This document shows, in pieces, positions 41,509 to 51,575 of a stretch of DNA of 64,000 nucleotides. The position numbers and the translations under genes are program-made. Positions within the stretch are counted from its first letter, which is position 1, and every line of letters begins with the position of its first letter. Origin of the DNA: Humisphaera borealis. Lineage in GTDB: Bacteria; Planctomycetota; Phycisphaerae; Tepidisphaerales; Tepidisphaeraceae. The notes under the pieces are model-generated. The model worked only from the letters and a program-made list of their open reading frames with translations, did not search any database and was not told the origin of the DNA. The stretch is taken from positions 2,108,001 to 2,172,000 of the forward strand of contig NZ_CP063458.1 in the NCBI RefSeq assembly GCF_015169395.1. Reading direction: 5' to 3'.

Positions 41509-44502
41509 TCACTTCATCAGAAATGCGATCAGGTCCGCCATCGCCTGCGGGTCGATCTGGCGTTCCAGCCCCTCGGGCATCAGAGACAGTCCTGTGCTGC
41601 GGAGCTTCTCGACTTCCGTCCTTGCGATGGTTTCCTTCAGGCCACCGGCCTTAAGCAGCGTGATCGCCGCCGACGTTTCGCCGGCCAGCAGGCCGCTCAG
41701 CGACCTGCCGTCTTTCGTCTCGACAACGTATTCCACGAACAGCCCGTTGACCTCGCGGTTGGGGTCAAGGACGTTGGTCAGTACGGCATCGGCGCCGCGC
41801 GCTTTCATGGTCGCCAGGTTCGGACCGATTTCGGTGCCGATGTCGCCGACGCGATGACAGCTTGCGCAGCTCTGTGAGAAGACGGCTTTGCCCTTGTCGG
41901 CATCACCTTTGAGTTCCAGCGCCTTTCCATACGCCTTGACGACATCGGCTCGGGGCGAGAGCTTCGACTTGTCGGCGAGCGTATCGGCGAGCTTTCGCAC
42001 GTTAGCGTCTTTGCTTTGTCGCAGCCGGCCGAGGCGGCTTGCGTCCAGATCGGTCGCGGGAATTCGTCCGGCTTCGATCGCTGTCAGGAAGGCCAGTGCC
42101 CGATCGGGTCGGGCGATGATCGCGTCCATGGCGGCAAGCCGTACCGCCGGGGTGAGCCGGGGCCATGCCGATGTCAGAACCTCTCCCACCTGAACGTCGG
42201 TATATCCGCCCAGCGCTGCGACGGCCGCGACCTGCACCTCTGCCGGTTCGAGTTTTCCGATCAAAGCCGACAGCGGTTCCCGAGCCTGGGCAAATGGCCC
42301 TGACCCGACGATCTGGATATCGGCGATGCGGTCGGCAATCGGCCTCGACGCGTCGGCCGCGCCCTTGCGCGCCTGTTCGGCCAGTCCGGCCAGCAGTTCG
42401 GCCGCTCGGCCGGTGAGAATCTGCTCCGGCGTCGGGCCACTCCGCCGCAGCCGCGCCCCTTCGACAATCCCGGCGACCGACTGCCGTGCCGCCTCGGCAT
42501 TGTTGTCGATCAGCACGCTGTTGATCGCCTTAACGACGCGGGCCATTTCCTCCGGCTTCCCGATCGCCGCCGACAACCGCGCGAGCGATCGCAGCATCTG
42601 GCGGGTCTTGGGATCGTTCAAACTCCCGTGATCGCGGATGGCCTGCCAGAAGACATCACCGACATCGCCGCTGACGGCGGCCATTGCCGCCGCCTGCCGG
42701 TACGGATCGGCTGAGCCGATCTTCAGCAGGTCGGCGATCGCGCGGGCGGTCAGTTCGTTGGCCTTGGCGCCCGTCGACTTGAGCAGGCCGATACTCAAGA
42801 GGCGTTGCAGTGCCAGCTCCGGTTCGTCTCTCGTGATCCAGGCGATGTCCTGCGCCAACCGAGGGTCCTTCTCGGCAAGCCGGACCGCGTGCCGGAGGAC
42901 TTCCGGCCGGTCGGCCTGCCGGAGAAACATGTCGCCCAGCGGCGCGAACAAATGATCCGAGCCGCCAATCGAGTTCAGCGCATAGAGCGCATGGATCCGG
43001 GCTTCCGGGAGCGTCGCGCGAGACCCCTCAAACGACGACATCGCCAGGCGGTTTAGAGACGTCAGTACCGACTGATCCTGCCGTTCGTAGAGCAACCGAC
43101 TTGCGGCTTCGCGGTGCCATGCGTTGCGATGATTGAGCAGCTCGACCAACTGCTCGCTGCTGGCCGTGCTGAGCTTCGGCGTTGGCCGATGCTTGTACCC
43201 GTCGGGCACAACGCGATAGATCCTCCCGCGGTCACGGCCGCTGGTCAGATCCAGATGCTGCTTGATCGAGTCCGGCAGGCTCGCCGGGTGCTCGATGACT
43301 TCCCGGCAGACGTCGAGCACATAGAGCGTGCCGTCGGGAGCGTTGGCGAACTGCGCCGGCCGGAACCAGATGTCTTCCGACGCCAGGAACTCGCGTCCCG
43401 CGTCGGCTCGCTCGGCGCGAAACAGAACGCCGTCCGTCGGCTTGATGATCTTGCGGTGAACCAGGTTCGACCCGACATCGCCGACGAAGGCCTGTCCCCG
43501 ATACTCGGCGGGAAAAGCATCGCCACGATAGATGGTCACGCCCGTCGCACCGGTGAAGTAGCCGGCGGCCCGGCCGCCGCCCTCGACGAGGCCCTTCACC
43601 GCCCCGCTGACGCGCAGTCGCGTCCGTACGATGCGCCAAGGCTCGACCGGGCTGATTCGGAACACTTCCGCCTGCGGTCCGTCGGCGGCAATGCTCACAC
43701 GTGCCGGTGGCAGCGCCACGCTCGGGCTGGCTGCCGCGTAGCGGTCGTCATACACCACCTGCTGGATGTGGTCGGAGTTGGAGCTGACGAACTTGCGGCC
43801 GAAGTCATCGAAGCTCATTCCGTGCTGGGCCCCGCCGCTTTCGGGACGTAGATCCAGCTTTCGCGGGTCGAACGAAAAGTCGCGACCGCGAAGATCGATC
43901 GCTTCCACCGGCTTGGTATCGATTGTTTTGGGCGGAGCGATCTTCGCGCCATTGGTACCAGTCGCACCATGAATGCGGTTGTCGATCCCCCAGTGAAAGC
44001 TGTTGAGCAGGCCTTGGACATTCTGCTTGCCGAATCCGGTGAAGACGACCTTCCGCTCATCGGCGACGCCGTCACCGGTGGTGTCTTTGAGGTAAATGAT
44101 GTCCGGGGCAGACCCGACGAAACAACCGCCGTCAAAGCAGATCACCGCCGTCGGCCAGGCCAGCTTGTCGGCCAGGACGGTGCGTTTGTCGAATACGCCG
44201 TCGTCGTTGGTGTCGGTCAGGACGGCAATCCGGCCGAGCGGCTGTGGAGACTCGAAGGGATAGTCCACCATCTCGCAAACATACGCACGGCCGTCTTCGT
44301 CGAAGTCGATCGCGACCGGGCTGAACACCAGCGGCTCAGCCGCGACAAGTTCCGGTTTGAAGCCCGGAATCACCTTGATCATCGCCGCGGATTCCGCTGG
44401 CGTGCGTGGTGGAATCCGTGGCAACTCAGCGGCGAAGTCACTTTGTCCCAAAGCCGTCGGACAGATGCACAGAACGAGAAGGGCAATCGCGCGTTTCAAC
44501 AT
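41509..44502 (-). CDS. PVC-type heme-binding CxxCH protein (membrane-bound dehydrogenase family), 997 aa
   Basis: This is a large exported protein of the planctomycete/verrucomicrobial group annotated as membrane-bound dehydrogenase or PSCyt-type. The start at 44502 gives the signal peptide MLKRAIALLVLCICPTALG. Residues ~40-440 form a glucose/sorbosone-dehydrogenase-like beta-propeller (AIDFDEDGRAYVCEMVDYPF, GSAPDIIYLKDTTGDGVADE). A long HEAT-repeat-like helical region follows. A C-terminal cytochrome c domain has SCASCHRVGDIGTEIGPNL. Substrates are unknown; sugar oxidation is usually suggested. It converges on the copper-monooxygenase gene across the two-tier hairpin. Confidence 0.92.
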   Translation of the reverse strand: MLKRAIALLVLCICPTALGQSDFAAELPRIPPRTPAESAAMIKVIPGFKPELVAAEPLVFSPVAIDFDEDGRAYVCEMVDYPFESPQPLGRIAVLTDTNDDGVFDKRTVLADKLAWPTAVICFDGGCFVGSAPDIIYLKDTTGDGVADERKVVFTGFGKQNVQGLLNSFHWGIDNRIHGATGTNGAKIAPPKTIDTKPVEAIDLRGRDFSFDPRKLDLRPESGGAQHGMSFDDFGRKFVSSNSDHIQQVVYDDRYAAASPSVALPPARVSIAADGPQAEVFRISPVEPWRIVRTRLRVSGAVKGLVEGGGRAAGYFTGATGVTIYRGDAFPAEYRGQAFVGDVGSNLVHRKIIKPTDGVLFRAERADAGREFLASEDIWFRPAQFANAPDGTLYVLDVCREVIEHPASLPDSIKQHLDLTSGRDRGRIYRVVPDGYKHRPTPKLSTASSEQLVELLNHRNAWHREAASRLLYERQDQSVLTSLNRLAMSSFEGSRATLPEARIHALYALNSIGGSDHLFAPLGDMFLRQADRPEVLRHAVRLAEKDPRLAQDIAWITRDEPELALQRLLSIGLLKSTGAKANELTARAIADLLKIGSADPYRQAAAMAAVSGDVGDVFWQAIRDHGSLNDPKTRQMLRSLARLSAAIGKPEEMARVVKAINSVLIDNNAEAARQSVAGIVEGARLRRSGPTPEQILTGRAAELLAGLAEQARKGAADASRPIADRIADIQIVGSGPFAQAREPLSALIGKLEPAEVQVAAVAALGGYTDVQVGEVLTSAWPRLTPAVRLAAMDAIIARPDRALAFLTAIEAGRIPATDLDASRLGRLRQSKDANVRKLADTLADKSKLSPRADVVKAYGKALELKGDADKGKAVFSQSCASCHRVGDIGTEIGPNLATMKARGADAVLTNVLDPNREVNGLFVEYVVETKDGRSLSGLLAGETSAAITLLKAGGLKETIARTEVEKLRSTGLSLMPEGLERQIDPQAMADLIAFLMK

Positions 44503-44766
44503 GACAGGGTTCCATACTCGCCGAGTCGGACGACATCTGATTGACCGTCTGAACAACGTACGTTTGTGACGCAGCCGTTCCCCGTGCGAATCAGAGGCGA
44601 CGGACCTACCACAAGCGTGGCCATCCACGCGCGGTCATTGAGTAACGGCCTCGACGCCCGACGCGTTCCAGTCGCTAGTGGAAGTGTACTCGGTGGGAAT
44701 GCCGCCCGTGAGGGCACCCGCAAGGCCGCTGTCGAGCGGCGTCCAGCCTGCCGCGTTCAAACGAAC

Positions 44767-45249
44767 TCAGGCGGGGTTACGCGGCTTTGCGTCGGGCGTG
44801 GTGGCGGGGATCTCGGGCTTGACGGAGGGAACCGGGGTGATGCGGTGGTCGGCCGGGGTTTCCTTGATGTAGTTCACGTAGACCAGATTCCCCATCGCCA
44901 GCAGGAAGATCGCAGCCGCGACACCGCTGGCCCACCGAACATAGCGGAGGTGCGTGGGTTCGGAAGGTTTACCGGCAGACAACCGGGACAACGACGACAA
45001 GGCCGAGTCAGATTGCGCGGCCAGAACAACGCTTCGATCGAAGATCTCGTTCAACCGGTGATCCGGGATGGAGGCTTGTGCCGACGCGCTGAGGACAGTG
45101 CCGAATCGGCGAATGTCCGCCAACTCCGCGGGGCAATGGGGGCAGGTCTGCAGATGCTCGAGCACTTCCTGCCGGCGCTGGTCCGACAGTTCGCCGTCGT
45201 GCAACGGGCCCAGGAGCGGACCGAAGATGCATGGATTGGATTCCGTCAC
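44767..45249 (-). CDS. Zinc-finger anti-sigma factor, 160 aa
   Basis: This probable membrane anti-sigma factor controls the ECF sigma factor encoded upstream. The start is GTG at 45249 with GAGAGG five bases before it. The N-terminal zinc-binding anti-sigma (ZAS-like) segment is LHDGELSDQRRQEVLEHLQ followed by TCPHC, giving the H-x3-C-x2-C motif. One transmembrane helix (WASGVAAAIFLLAMGNLVYV) lies near residue 115, followed by a short Pro-rich periplasmic tail. The gene follows the sigma factor with a gap of ~85 bases, the usual order. Confidence 0.9.
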   Translation of the reverse strand: MTESNPCIFGPLLGPLHDGELSDQRRQEVLEHLQTCPHCPAELADIRRFGTVLSASAQASIPDHRLNEIFDRSVVLAAQSDSALSSLSRLSAGKPSEPTHLRYVRWASGVAAAIFLLAMGNLVYVNYIKETPADHRITPVPSVKPEIPATTPDAKPRNPA

Positions 45250-45334
45250 GACGACCTCTCGATGCGTTCAAACAATTCGGACACCAAACAACAATACCGC
45301 CTGCCTGCGACTGATCTTCAACAACCTACAACCT

Positions 45335-45895
45335 TTACGACACATAGGCCGGAAACTTCTCCCTCAGAAAACGCCGGGCTCGAAACAGCCGCGATTCGAC
45401 CGTTCCTCGGGGAATGGCCAATGCCTCGGCGATCTCTTCGTAGCTCATCTGGTGCATCTCGCGAAGCACCATGACTTCCCGGTGCTCGTGCGAAAGTGCG
45501 TCCAGCATCGTGGCGACGTCAATCTGGAAGTCGACGGTCGCAATGGAGTTCCCATTGTGCGTCGCGCCTTTTCCGCTGCCTCGGGCGGCCGAATCGGCGA
45601 TCTCGCCGGCTTCCAGGGGACTGGCCTTGCGAAGCCGCAGTGATCGCCGCGTCTTCGACGCCTGGTTGATCACAATGGTGTAAAGCCACGTCTTGAGCGA
45701 CGACCTGCCTTCGTAAGAACCGATCCCACGTAGCGCACCGACCAATGCCTGCTGGACGACGTCCTCGGCGTCGGCGGAGTTCCCGGTCAGAGAATAGGCC
45801 AGTCCGTAAAGCTCGCGCGCGTGCTTCAGTACCAGATCCTGAAGATCGGCCGGCGCACCGCTTCGCGGCTTGGTCGACTGTTCCACGTCGCTCAC
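45335..45895 (-). CDS. ECF-type RNA polymerase sigma factor, 186 aa
   Basis: This is a two-domain sigma-70-family factor lacking regions 1 and 3. Region 2 spans roughly residues 20-90 (LVLKHARELYGLAYSLTGNS, AEDVVQQALVGAL, YEGRSSLKTWLYTIVINQ). Region 4 spans roughly 125-180 (LDALSHEHREVMVLREMHQM, SYEEIAEALAIPRGTVESRL). The start is GTG at 45895. It is paired with the downstream anti-sigma gene. An AT-rich patch containing TATAAT on this strand lies ~175 bases upstream and may hold its promoter. Target genes are unknown. Confidence 0.94.
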   Translation of the reverse strand: MSDVEQSTKPRSGAPADLQDLVLKHARELYGLAYSLTGNSADAEDVVQQALVGALRGIGSYEGRSSLKTWLYTIVINQASKTRRSLRLRKASPLEAGEIADSAARGSGKGATHNGNSIATVDFQIDVATMLDALSHEHREVMVLREMHQMSYEEIAEALAIPRGTVESRLFRARRFLREKFPAYVS

Positions 45896-46269
45896 GGGCC
45901 AGGGTTCTCCACAAGATCACTCGCTGCCAACGATACGTTAGTCCCGCCAGAACGTGGAAAACTTCCCCTGCGGCCCCCCGCCCGACCCACCAAAGGGGGC
46001 AAAGGCGAACACGGGCGTCCACGGCGAGTCACGCGCGCCATATGGCAGGCACGACGGCAACGCAAGTCATTATAATATATAGCTTTAGAAATTGAAGTGC
46101 GTCGAACCGAACGGCGATGACGTCGCAAAACAGGGTCGCGTGCTACTCGTTCTGGACTTGAAAACAGATTGAGAACGGTGCCGACGGGTGGTCGAGTAGG
46201 ATTTCCGACCGCCGTTCAATCGCTCGCCGCGATCAACGCGCAGTATTGCCCCATGGGCTCGACAAGACC
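45896..46269. other. Intergenic region upstream of the sigma-factor gene
   Basis: No convincing gene is seen. The notable feature is an unusually AT-rich stretch at about 46066-46092. It contains ATTATA at 46069-46074, which reads TATAAT on the minus strand toward the sigma gene; the best -35 candidate (TTCAAT at 46091-46096, minus strand) is weak. TATAAT also reads on the plus strand at 46071. The leader would be about 170 bases. Confidence 0.4.
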
Positions 46270-47136
46270 TTATGCCGCGACGCGATTGCGAATGAATCTT
46301 GCCAGGCCGAGCAGCGCCAGCAGGCCCCCGCCGCCCAGGATCGCCGGAGGCAAAGGAACTGCGACCGGCGGCAGAACTCCGCCGCTACCGACCGAGCCCG
46401 GCACTGAGCTGAGCTGGAAATTGAATGTGAAGTACGCTTCGGCAGGAATGGATGCACCCGGCAGCGCGTCAGCCTCGGCCTCGACCTGCATCAGGTACTG
46501 CCCGGGAGAGAGCAGACCCTGGCGATCAAGGGACTTGCCGGCTCCGTCGTTGCCCGCGCTTTTCGCATCGACCGACATCGCGAACACCGGAAGTTCCAAC
46601 GTCCCGGCTGTCACCGGCGACAGTTCGACCTTGACCGACCCTGAACCCGTCGCACCAATCGTCGCCCCCATCACGAACGCCGCCGACTCGCTGTCCACCT
46701 GAAACAGCAGTTCCAGCATGCTCTGTGCATGGGCCTCTCCGGCCGCGCCGTCGACGGCCGATTTGACCTGGCCTTCGGCGAATGCCCCTTCGAGTCCGAT
46801 GCCTGACGCACCGAGCACTGACGGGACGGAGTACTGATGGGCGACCGAAGTCAGGCCGCTGCCTTCGGTATCCGAGCCGACCTGGTCGGCGAACCGTTCG
46901 AATGTCGAAGAGGACTGCGAAAGATTGAAACCACCACCCGCCAGTCCGCTGTCGCCGGCGGCGTAGATACCGGTCTGACGCGACAGGAGCGTGGTACCTG
47001 CGTCGGCGGCGGTTGCGGCCGCGAGGACCCCGCTCACCGCGGCCGCCGCCACGCGCAGGCGGGCGTATCGCCTGGGGCGGAGGGGCGGACAGGTCTCGGT
47101 TGAACGAAGCGCCGGTCGTGGTTGGGTTGGCGTCAT
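46270..47136 (-). CDS. VPLPP-CTERM-like sorted surface protein, 288 aa
   Basis: This is a predicted secreted protein with a C-terminal sorting signal. The N-terminus is an Arg-rich n-region plus a hydrophobic stretch (VAAAAVSGVLAAATAADA). The body is a Ser/Gly/Ala-rich beta protein with no enzyme motif. The C-terminus VAVPLPPAILGGGGLLALLG followed by an Arg-containing tail is a PEP-CTERM-class tripartite signal: a VPLPP motif, a hydrophobic helix and a basic tail. Such proteins are processed by exosortases; none is in this window. It lies 68 bases after the TPR gene on the same strand. Confidence 0.8.
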   Translation of the reverse strand: MTPTQPRPALRSTETCPPLRPRRYARLRVAAAAVSGVLAAATAADAGTTLLSRQTGIYAAGDSGLAGGGFNLSQSSSTFERFADQVGSDTEGSGLTSVAHQYSVPSVLGASGIGLEGAFAEGQVKSAVDGAAGEAHAQSMLELLFQVDSESAAFVMGATIGATGSGSVKVELSPVTAGTLELPVFAMSVDAKSAGNDGAGKSLDRQGLLSPGQYLMQVEAEADALPGASIPAEAYFTFNFQLSSVPGSVGSGGVLPPVAVPLPPAILGGGGLLALLGLARFIRNRVAA

Positions 47137-47204
47137 GTCACGACTTTTATCGGTCGTGACCGACGCCCAGCTTCATTATTGGACGCACGTGATGCAGGCC
47201 ACAC

Positions 47205-50069
47205 CTACTGCCCGGGCAGCGGAAGACTCGGGGTACCGGTGCCCGGCGGCAGTGCAGGGCCTTCACTGGGACCGGTCGCCGGCGCGGGCTTGGTTGCCGG
47301 TTGCGATGCCGGACGGGTCGCCGCAACCGCCGCCAGCTTCATGTCCGCTGTCGCCGCCGCCTTGACCAGTTCCTCGGTGTCGCTCGTCAGAGGTCCGACG
47401 ATCTTCTTGCGCTCATCGGCAGGCAAGTCGCGGGCCGCCCAGATCGCTGCCATCCGGCCTTCCCAGGCGCTGGATGTCGCCATTGCCGAGACCAGCCGGG
47501 CCTTCTCCGCCGTCTTTTCCGGCTCCAGCAGTTTCATCAGGGTGAACGATGCGAACGCCGCCACTTGGGGCACTCGATCGTTCTGCGCCAGGCGGATTTG
47601 TTCGAGGAACTCCGGTGCCGCCCGCTGCACGGTCGGTTCGCTGTCGAGCCCGCGCGACTGCTGCACGATTGCCGCCAGAACCTCGAGCGTCCACATCTTC
47701 TCGTTCGGCAGTCCCTTCAGACCTTCAAGAAGCTTCTTCCTCTGCGGCTCGTTGAAGATCGGCATGCCGCCACGGATCAACGACCGGCTGAACTGGCGGC
47801 GCATGCCGCTGGGACCGGGAGCGACGCGGAAGTCGGGGCGAACCATCGGATTGGTCATGACGGTGACAAAGATGTTCACGCTCGCCGCGGGGCGCTCGCG
47901 CAGCTCTTCAGTCATCTTGCCCTGGTCCATGCGGACCACCTGCGAGGTGCTGCCTCGCCGCTTGAGCACCAGCGGACCGACGATCTTGTCGTATCCCGAC
48001 ATCGGGTAGACCCGTTCTTCCCCAAGGCTCACGCGGGTATCAAACCAGAGGTCGGGCTTGATGATGCCCTCGGGCCCGACGGGCAGATCGAAGTCCGACA
48101 GGTTGCGGATCGCTACGTTGGCCAGCAGCGGCTCACCGAGTCGGTATGGCAGCTTCGTTGCGGTACCTACGGGGACATAGAACTTGTCGGGCTGAATGAT
48201 GATCTGTAGCAGTTCGAGCGGGAAAGTGGCGGCGATCTTCTTGAGTTCGGCGCCGTAGGGCTGCGGCTGGGCGGACAGCTTGCGGTCCTTGAACTCGGCG
48301 ATCAACATCGCTCCGAGCAAGCCGTTGGGAAAACGATTGATCAGGTTCTGTGCCGTGATGATGGGATCCTGAGAGGCCGGCCGCGTCGCCGGTTTTCCGG
48401 CGGCCGAGGTCCAGTTCCCCTGCCCCAGCAGCCGCGATACACCCATCGCCGCCAGGGCATCGCGGTCGCGGATGCTCCAGAGGGTTTTCATCGCCTCGGC
48501 CTGTCGGTTTTCGAGGATCTCGAACCATCCGCGCAGGCGAACCAATGCAAGGTCTTCAGCGGGAACGAGGTCCGACAGCGTGGTGATCCAGTTTCGCGAC
48601 GCGGTCGCCGAACGGTTGAAATAGACTTCGAACCATGCCAGGTCGGTGACGGCGGAGATGAAATCGGCACGAACGTCGGGGTTCGCCTTCTTGACGCGGG
48701 TGATCGTGTCGGCAAGGCGCTGGCCGGTGGGTGCCGATTCGACGCGACCGTCGGCGGCGATGTTCGCGCCCGGGCCGCGGGACGGGGCGAATGCGCCGGC
48801 GAAGTTCGGTTCCTCGACGCCTGCCGCCGCCGGCCGCGTGGTGGCGACGGAGGCCTCACTCTCGAGCTTTGACGCCAGTGCGCCCATCCGTGACTCGAGC
48901 ACCACTTTGGCGCGGTCGAGGTCCTGATCGAACGCCACCTGGAGCCCTGCCGATCGCCGGAGCGTCAGGAGCAGGAACCACGCATCGATGTTGCGGGGGT
49001 CGGCCTGCAGGACGATGCCCACGCCGTCTTCGGCGTCTTTCAGCAGACCGTTGATATAGAGCTGCGAGGCGTACTCGACAAAGAAATTGGGGTCGGGCTG
49101 CGCCAAGTAGATCGAAAGGTTCTTGGCAGATGCCATCCAGTCGAGTGCTTCGCGTGTCAGTCCCGCCGCAGCAAGTTCATGGCCGATCCCTTCCAGCACA
49201 TGAACCTGCGAAGGATTGCACCGCAGCAGCGCGAACAGGGATTTAACCCGGTACTCCGGCCCCGCGCCTGCCGAGAGCAACTGAGCGTATTCCAGCCGGC
49301 GGGCGTAGATGTTCAGCGGATCCAGCGCCAGCGCGCGATCGGTCATTTCCACCTGCAGGCGGACGGACCTTTCGCCGAGAATAACCGCCGCGAATGTGGC
49401 ACACCGACTCTTGAGTTCGTTGGAGATGCTGGGTTTGTCCAGCAGCGACGTCAGGTACTTGAGCTTCGCGTCGGTCGTCTGCATCTTCGCGACGTAGTAC
49501 TCGATGAGCTTAAGGCGGGCGGTGTCGTCGTCGCCGCGGAGGGCGAGGTAGGCCTCAAGGCTGGTTGCGGCACCGTCGAAGTCGCCCAGTTGCGAATAGG
49601 CCTCGGCCTGAAGCCGCGGGTAGCGCTGCTCCTTGGGGTCGAGTCGGCGAGCGGCCTCGAGGAAGGCGATCGATTGCTGCCAGGCCGCGGCGTCGCGGGC
49701 GGTCACGTCTGCCTGCACGATCTCGTAAGCCGCCTGCGCCATGCGCTGCGCCACCGCGATGCGCGCGTCCTCCGCTTCAGATTCCCCAACGCCCGCCTGC
49801 GGGGCGGCATCAGCGGGGATGGTTGCCGGCGTCGGCAACGGAAGTGACGGCAGCGCCGGCGCGGCGGGTGCGGGGGTTACGGGCGAGGGTTGCGTGCGGT
49901 TAGGCGGCGTCAGGGGGGCCGGCGACAGCGGCGGCGACTGGGCGAACAGCGACGCGGTCACGCCGACGCTGCTTGCGGCCAGCCCGATCGACGCCGCGAG
50001 CAGCATTCTCGCCCGCGCGGGAAGCCGAGGGGGCCGGTTCATGCCAATGTTGTTCTTCGACTGCATCAC
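47205..50069 (-). CDS. Secreted TPR-repeat protein, 954 aa
   Basis: The function is not recognised. A signal peptide (MLLAASIGLAASSVGVTASL) is followed by a Pro-rich segment and then several TPR-like helical pairs (LEAARRLDPKEQRYPRLQAE, AYSQLGDFDGAATSLEAYLA). The C-terminal half has a beta-rich region and a HEAT-like helical end. The last ~30 residues are a Pro/Thr/Ala tail. Start candidates are ATG at 50069, 50066 and 50042. It is the last of four minus-strand genes whose proteins are membrane-associated or TPR-containing, so a scaffold role in an envelope complex is possible. Confidence 0.85.
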   Translation of the reverse strand: MMQSKNNIGMNRPPRLPARARMLLAASIGLAASSVGVTASLFAQSPPLSPAPLTPPNRTQPSPVTPAPAAPALPSLPLPTPATIPADAAPQAGVGESEAEDARIAVAQRMAQAAYEIVQADVTARDAAAWQQSIAFLEAARRLDPKEQRYPRLQAEAYSQLGDFDGAATSLEAYLALRGDDDTARLKLIEYYVAKMQTTDAKLKYLTSLLDKPSISNELKSRCATFAAVILGERSVRLQVEMTDRALALDPLNIYARRLEYAQLLSAGAGPEYRVKSLFALLRCNPSQVHVLEGIGHELAAAGLTREALDWMASAKNLSIYLAQPDPNFFVEYASQLYINGLLKDAEDGVGIVLQADPRNIDAWFLLLTLRRSAGLQVAFDQDLDRAKVVLESRMGALASKLESEASVATTRPAAAGVEEPNFAGAFAPSRGPGANIAADGRVESAPTGQRLADTITRVKKANPDVRADFISAVTDLAWFEVYFNRSATASRNWITTLSDLVPAEDLALVRLRGWFEILENRQAEAMKTLWSIRDRDALAAMGVSRLLGQGNWTSAAGKPATRPASQDPIITAQNLINRFPNGLLGAMLIAEFKDRKLSAQPQPYGAELKKIAATFPLELLQIIIQPDKFYVPVGTATKLPYRLGEPLLANVAIRNLSDFDLPVGPEGIIKPDLWFDTRVSLGEERVYPMSGYDKIVGPLVLKRRGSTSQVVRMDQGKMTEELRERPAASVNIFVTVMTNPMVRPDFRVAPGPSGMRRQFSRSLIRGGMPIFNEPQRKKLLEGLKGLPNEKMWTLEVLAAIVQQSRGLDSEPTVQRAAPEFLEQIRLAQNDRVPQVAAFASFTLMKLLEPEKTAEKARLVSAMATSSAWEGRMAAIWAARDLPADERKKIVGPLTSDTEELVKAAATADMKLAAVAATRPASQPATKPAPATGPSEGPALPPGTGTPSLPLPGQ

Positions 50070-50177
50070 GTGTTAACCAGGTTTGGAGGACCGACAACTG
50101 ACGACCGTCTACGCATCTCGAAGGCTCGCCCGCGCGACATAGAGCGGTGCGACGAACGCATTACACAGCGACGACCA

Positions 50178-50558
50178 CTAGGACCGACCGGCAAGCATAA
50201 GCACCACCGCTGCAAACAATGCCAACAGCGACACCGTCGCCAGGACGACCACCACGGCCGAGTCGAGTGCGCCCCGGCGATAGCCTCGCCAGACTACACC
50301 CACGATCGCGATCAGCTCGCCCGCCGCCAGCGCTGCGACGCCGAGGCATCGCGGCACCGGCGGTCCGACGTTGTATCCCTGGCCGGACAGCCGCGACGAG
50401 AGTGCGGCCGCATCCACTGTCAGTCGAAGTCCGACACACAGGACCACGACCGCCAACGCCCCTGCCACCGCGCCAGAGAGCCAGTCGATCCGCCGAGAAC
50501 GAATTCCATGCTGCGACGGACGGTCATGCCCGATGGTGCTGGCGGTGAATCCATTCAT
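50178..50558 (-). CDS. Small membrane protein, 126 aa
   Basis: This is not recognised by family. Three hydrophobic segments are visible: SGAVAGALAVVVLCVGLRL, then CLGVAALAAGELIAIVGVVW, then AVVVVLATVSLLALFAAVVL. The protein is probably an inner-membrane component of the local gene run. The start at 50558 (MNGFTAST) is preferred over 50591, which would add 11 polar residues. Its neighbours on both sides are on the same strand, with gaps of about 110 bases. Similarity of layout to its neighbours supports a real gene. Confidence 0.65.
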   Translation of the reverse strand: MNGFTASTIGHDRPSQHGIRSRRIDWLSGAVAGALAVVVLCVGLRLTVDAAALSSRLSGQGYNVGPPVPRCLGVAALAAGELIAIVGVVWRGYRRGALDSAVVVVLATVSLLALFAAVVLMLAGRS

Positions 50559-50671
50559 GGCCCGCTGCGACTCCTTTGGAGTGTACCCCACGAACGGCGG
50601 CCCCGTCGCCCGGTCACGCGCTGCGGGTGCATGTACGACTGCGTCCGGTAATACCCGCTCGGAATCGATCC

Positions 50672-51496
50672 TCAGTCCACATCAGGAGCAGTCGACGGCC
50701 AGAGCTCGGCGAGCAATGGCCGCTGTGCGACGAGTTTCGCCGGGGCGACCAACAGTGCCGCCCGAGCCTTCAACCAGTCGGAAAAGTCTGCCCGTCCGCA
50801 CCGCTTTGCCGCAACGCTCAACAGCGCCTGGGTTCTGGCGGCGGCCGCAGACGGCATCAATTCGGCCAGCTGAACCTTGGTCATGACCTCGTTCATCATG
50901 CGGCTCCAGGCCCCGACCCGCGATTCGTAATCGAGCTGGGCCGCCATCAGCTTGAGCACCTCGTTGAGTGTCAGCCGCTGGCCGTACAGTCCGACCAGTG
51001 CGTCATAGGTTCCGCGGACGTCGTCCAGTTCGAGCATCGCGTCGGCCAGCAGCAGCCTGGTCGGCTTCGAGAGTGACGCGCCGGCCGATCCGCCCCGCTG
51101 TGCCAGCAGTTCCCGGCACAACTCGGACACGTCGCGGAATCGCTTTTGCGCGTACCGCAGGAGAGCCAGGTGATGCACGGTCTGCAGCTTGACCATCCGG
51201 AAGAGCGAGAACGCGGACAGCGCCTGCTCGATCTGCCGTTCCGCCTCCTCATAGTCGCCGGCCCCGATGAGTGCCGGGGCATCGGCGGCGAGCCGCGAGG
51301 ACTTGGCGCTATTGTAACTAAGCACCAGCCAGATGACGCCGACCGCGAGCATTGCTAACCCACTATGAACCTGCGGCGCGACCAGCGGGAGGACGATCAG
51401 TGACGTCACACCGGCACCCAGCATCAGCGCCTTGATGAGTACGCCGAGGGTTAAGTCACGGCGAAGTCGGGAGATGGCGGTGTCAGTGGAGAGCAT
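50672..51496 (-). CDS. Membrane protein with cytoplasmic helical-repeat domain, 274 aa
   Basis: The family is not recognised. Two transmembrane helices occur early (VLIKALMLGAGVTSLIVLPL and SGLAMLAVGVIWLVLSYNSA). They are followed by ~200 residues of TPR-like helices (GAGDYEEAERQIEQALSAFS, VHHLALLRYAQKRFRDVSEL). The layout matches the gene immediately upstream (51576-52487), suggesting tandem duplication followed by divergence. It lies 80 bases after that gene and is probably co-transcribed. An interaction or assembly role is likely but unproven. Confidence 0.8.
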   Translation of the reverse strand: MLSTDTAISRLRRDLTLGVLIKALMLGAGVTSLIVLPLVAPQVHSGLAMLAVGVIWLVLSYNSAKSSRLAADAPALIGAGDYEEAERQIEQALSAFSLFRMVKLQTVHHLALLRYAQKRFRDVSELCRELLAQRGGSAGASLSKPTRLLLADAMLELDDVRGTYDALVGLYGQRLTLNEVLKLMAAQLDYESRVGAWSRMMNEVMTKVQLAELMPSAAAARTQALLSVAAKRCGRADFSDWLKARAALLVAPAKLVAQRPLLAELWPSTAPDVD

Positions 51497-51575
51497 GAGT
51501 CGTTTCGTGACGAGTCGTCAGTGATCGTTTCGATCGGGTGCCATCGGGCGCCGTAGTACCGCAGGCCGATGACGG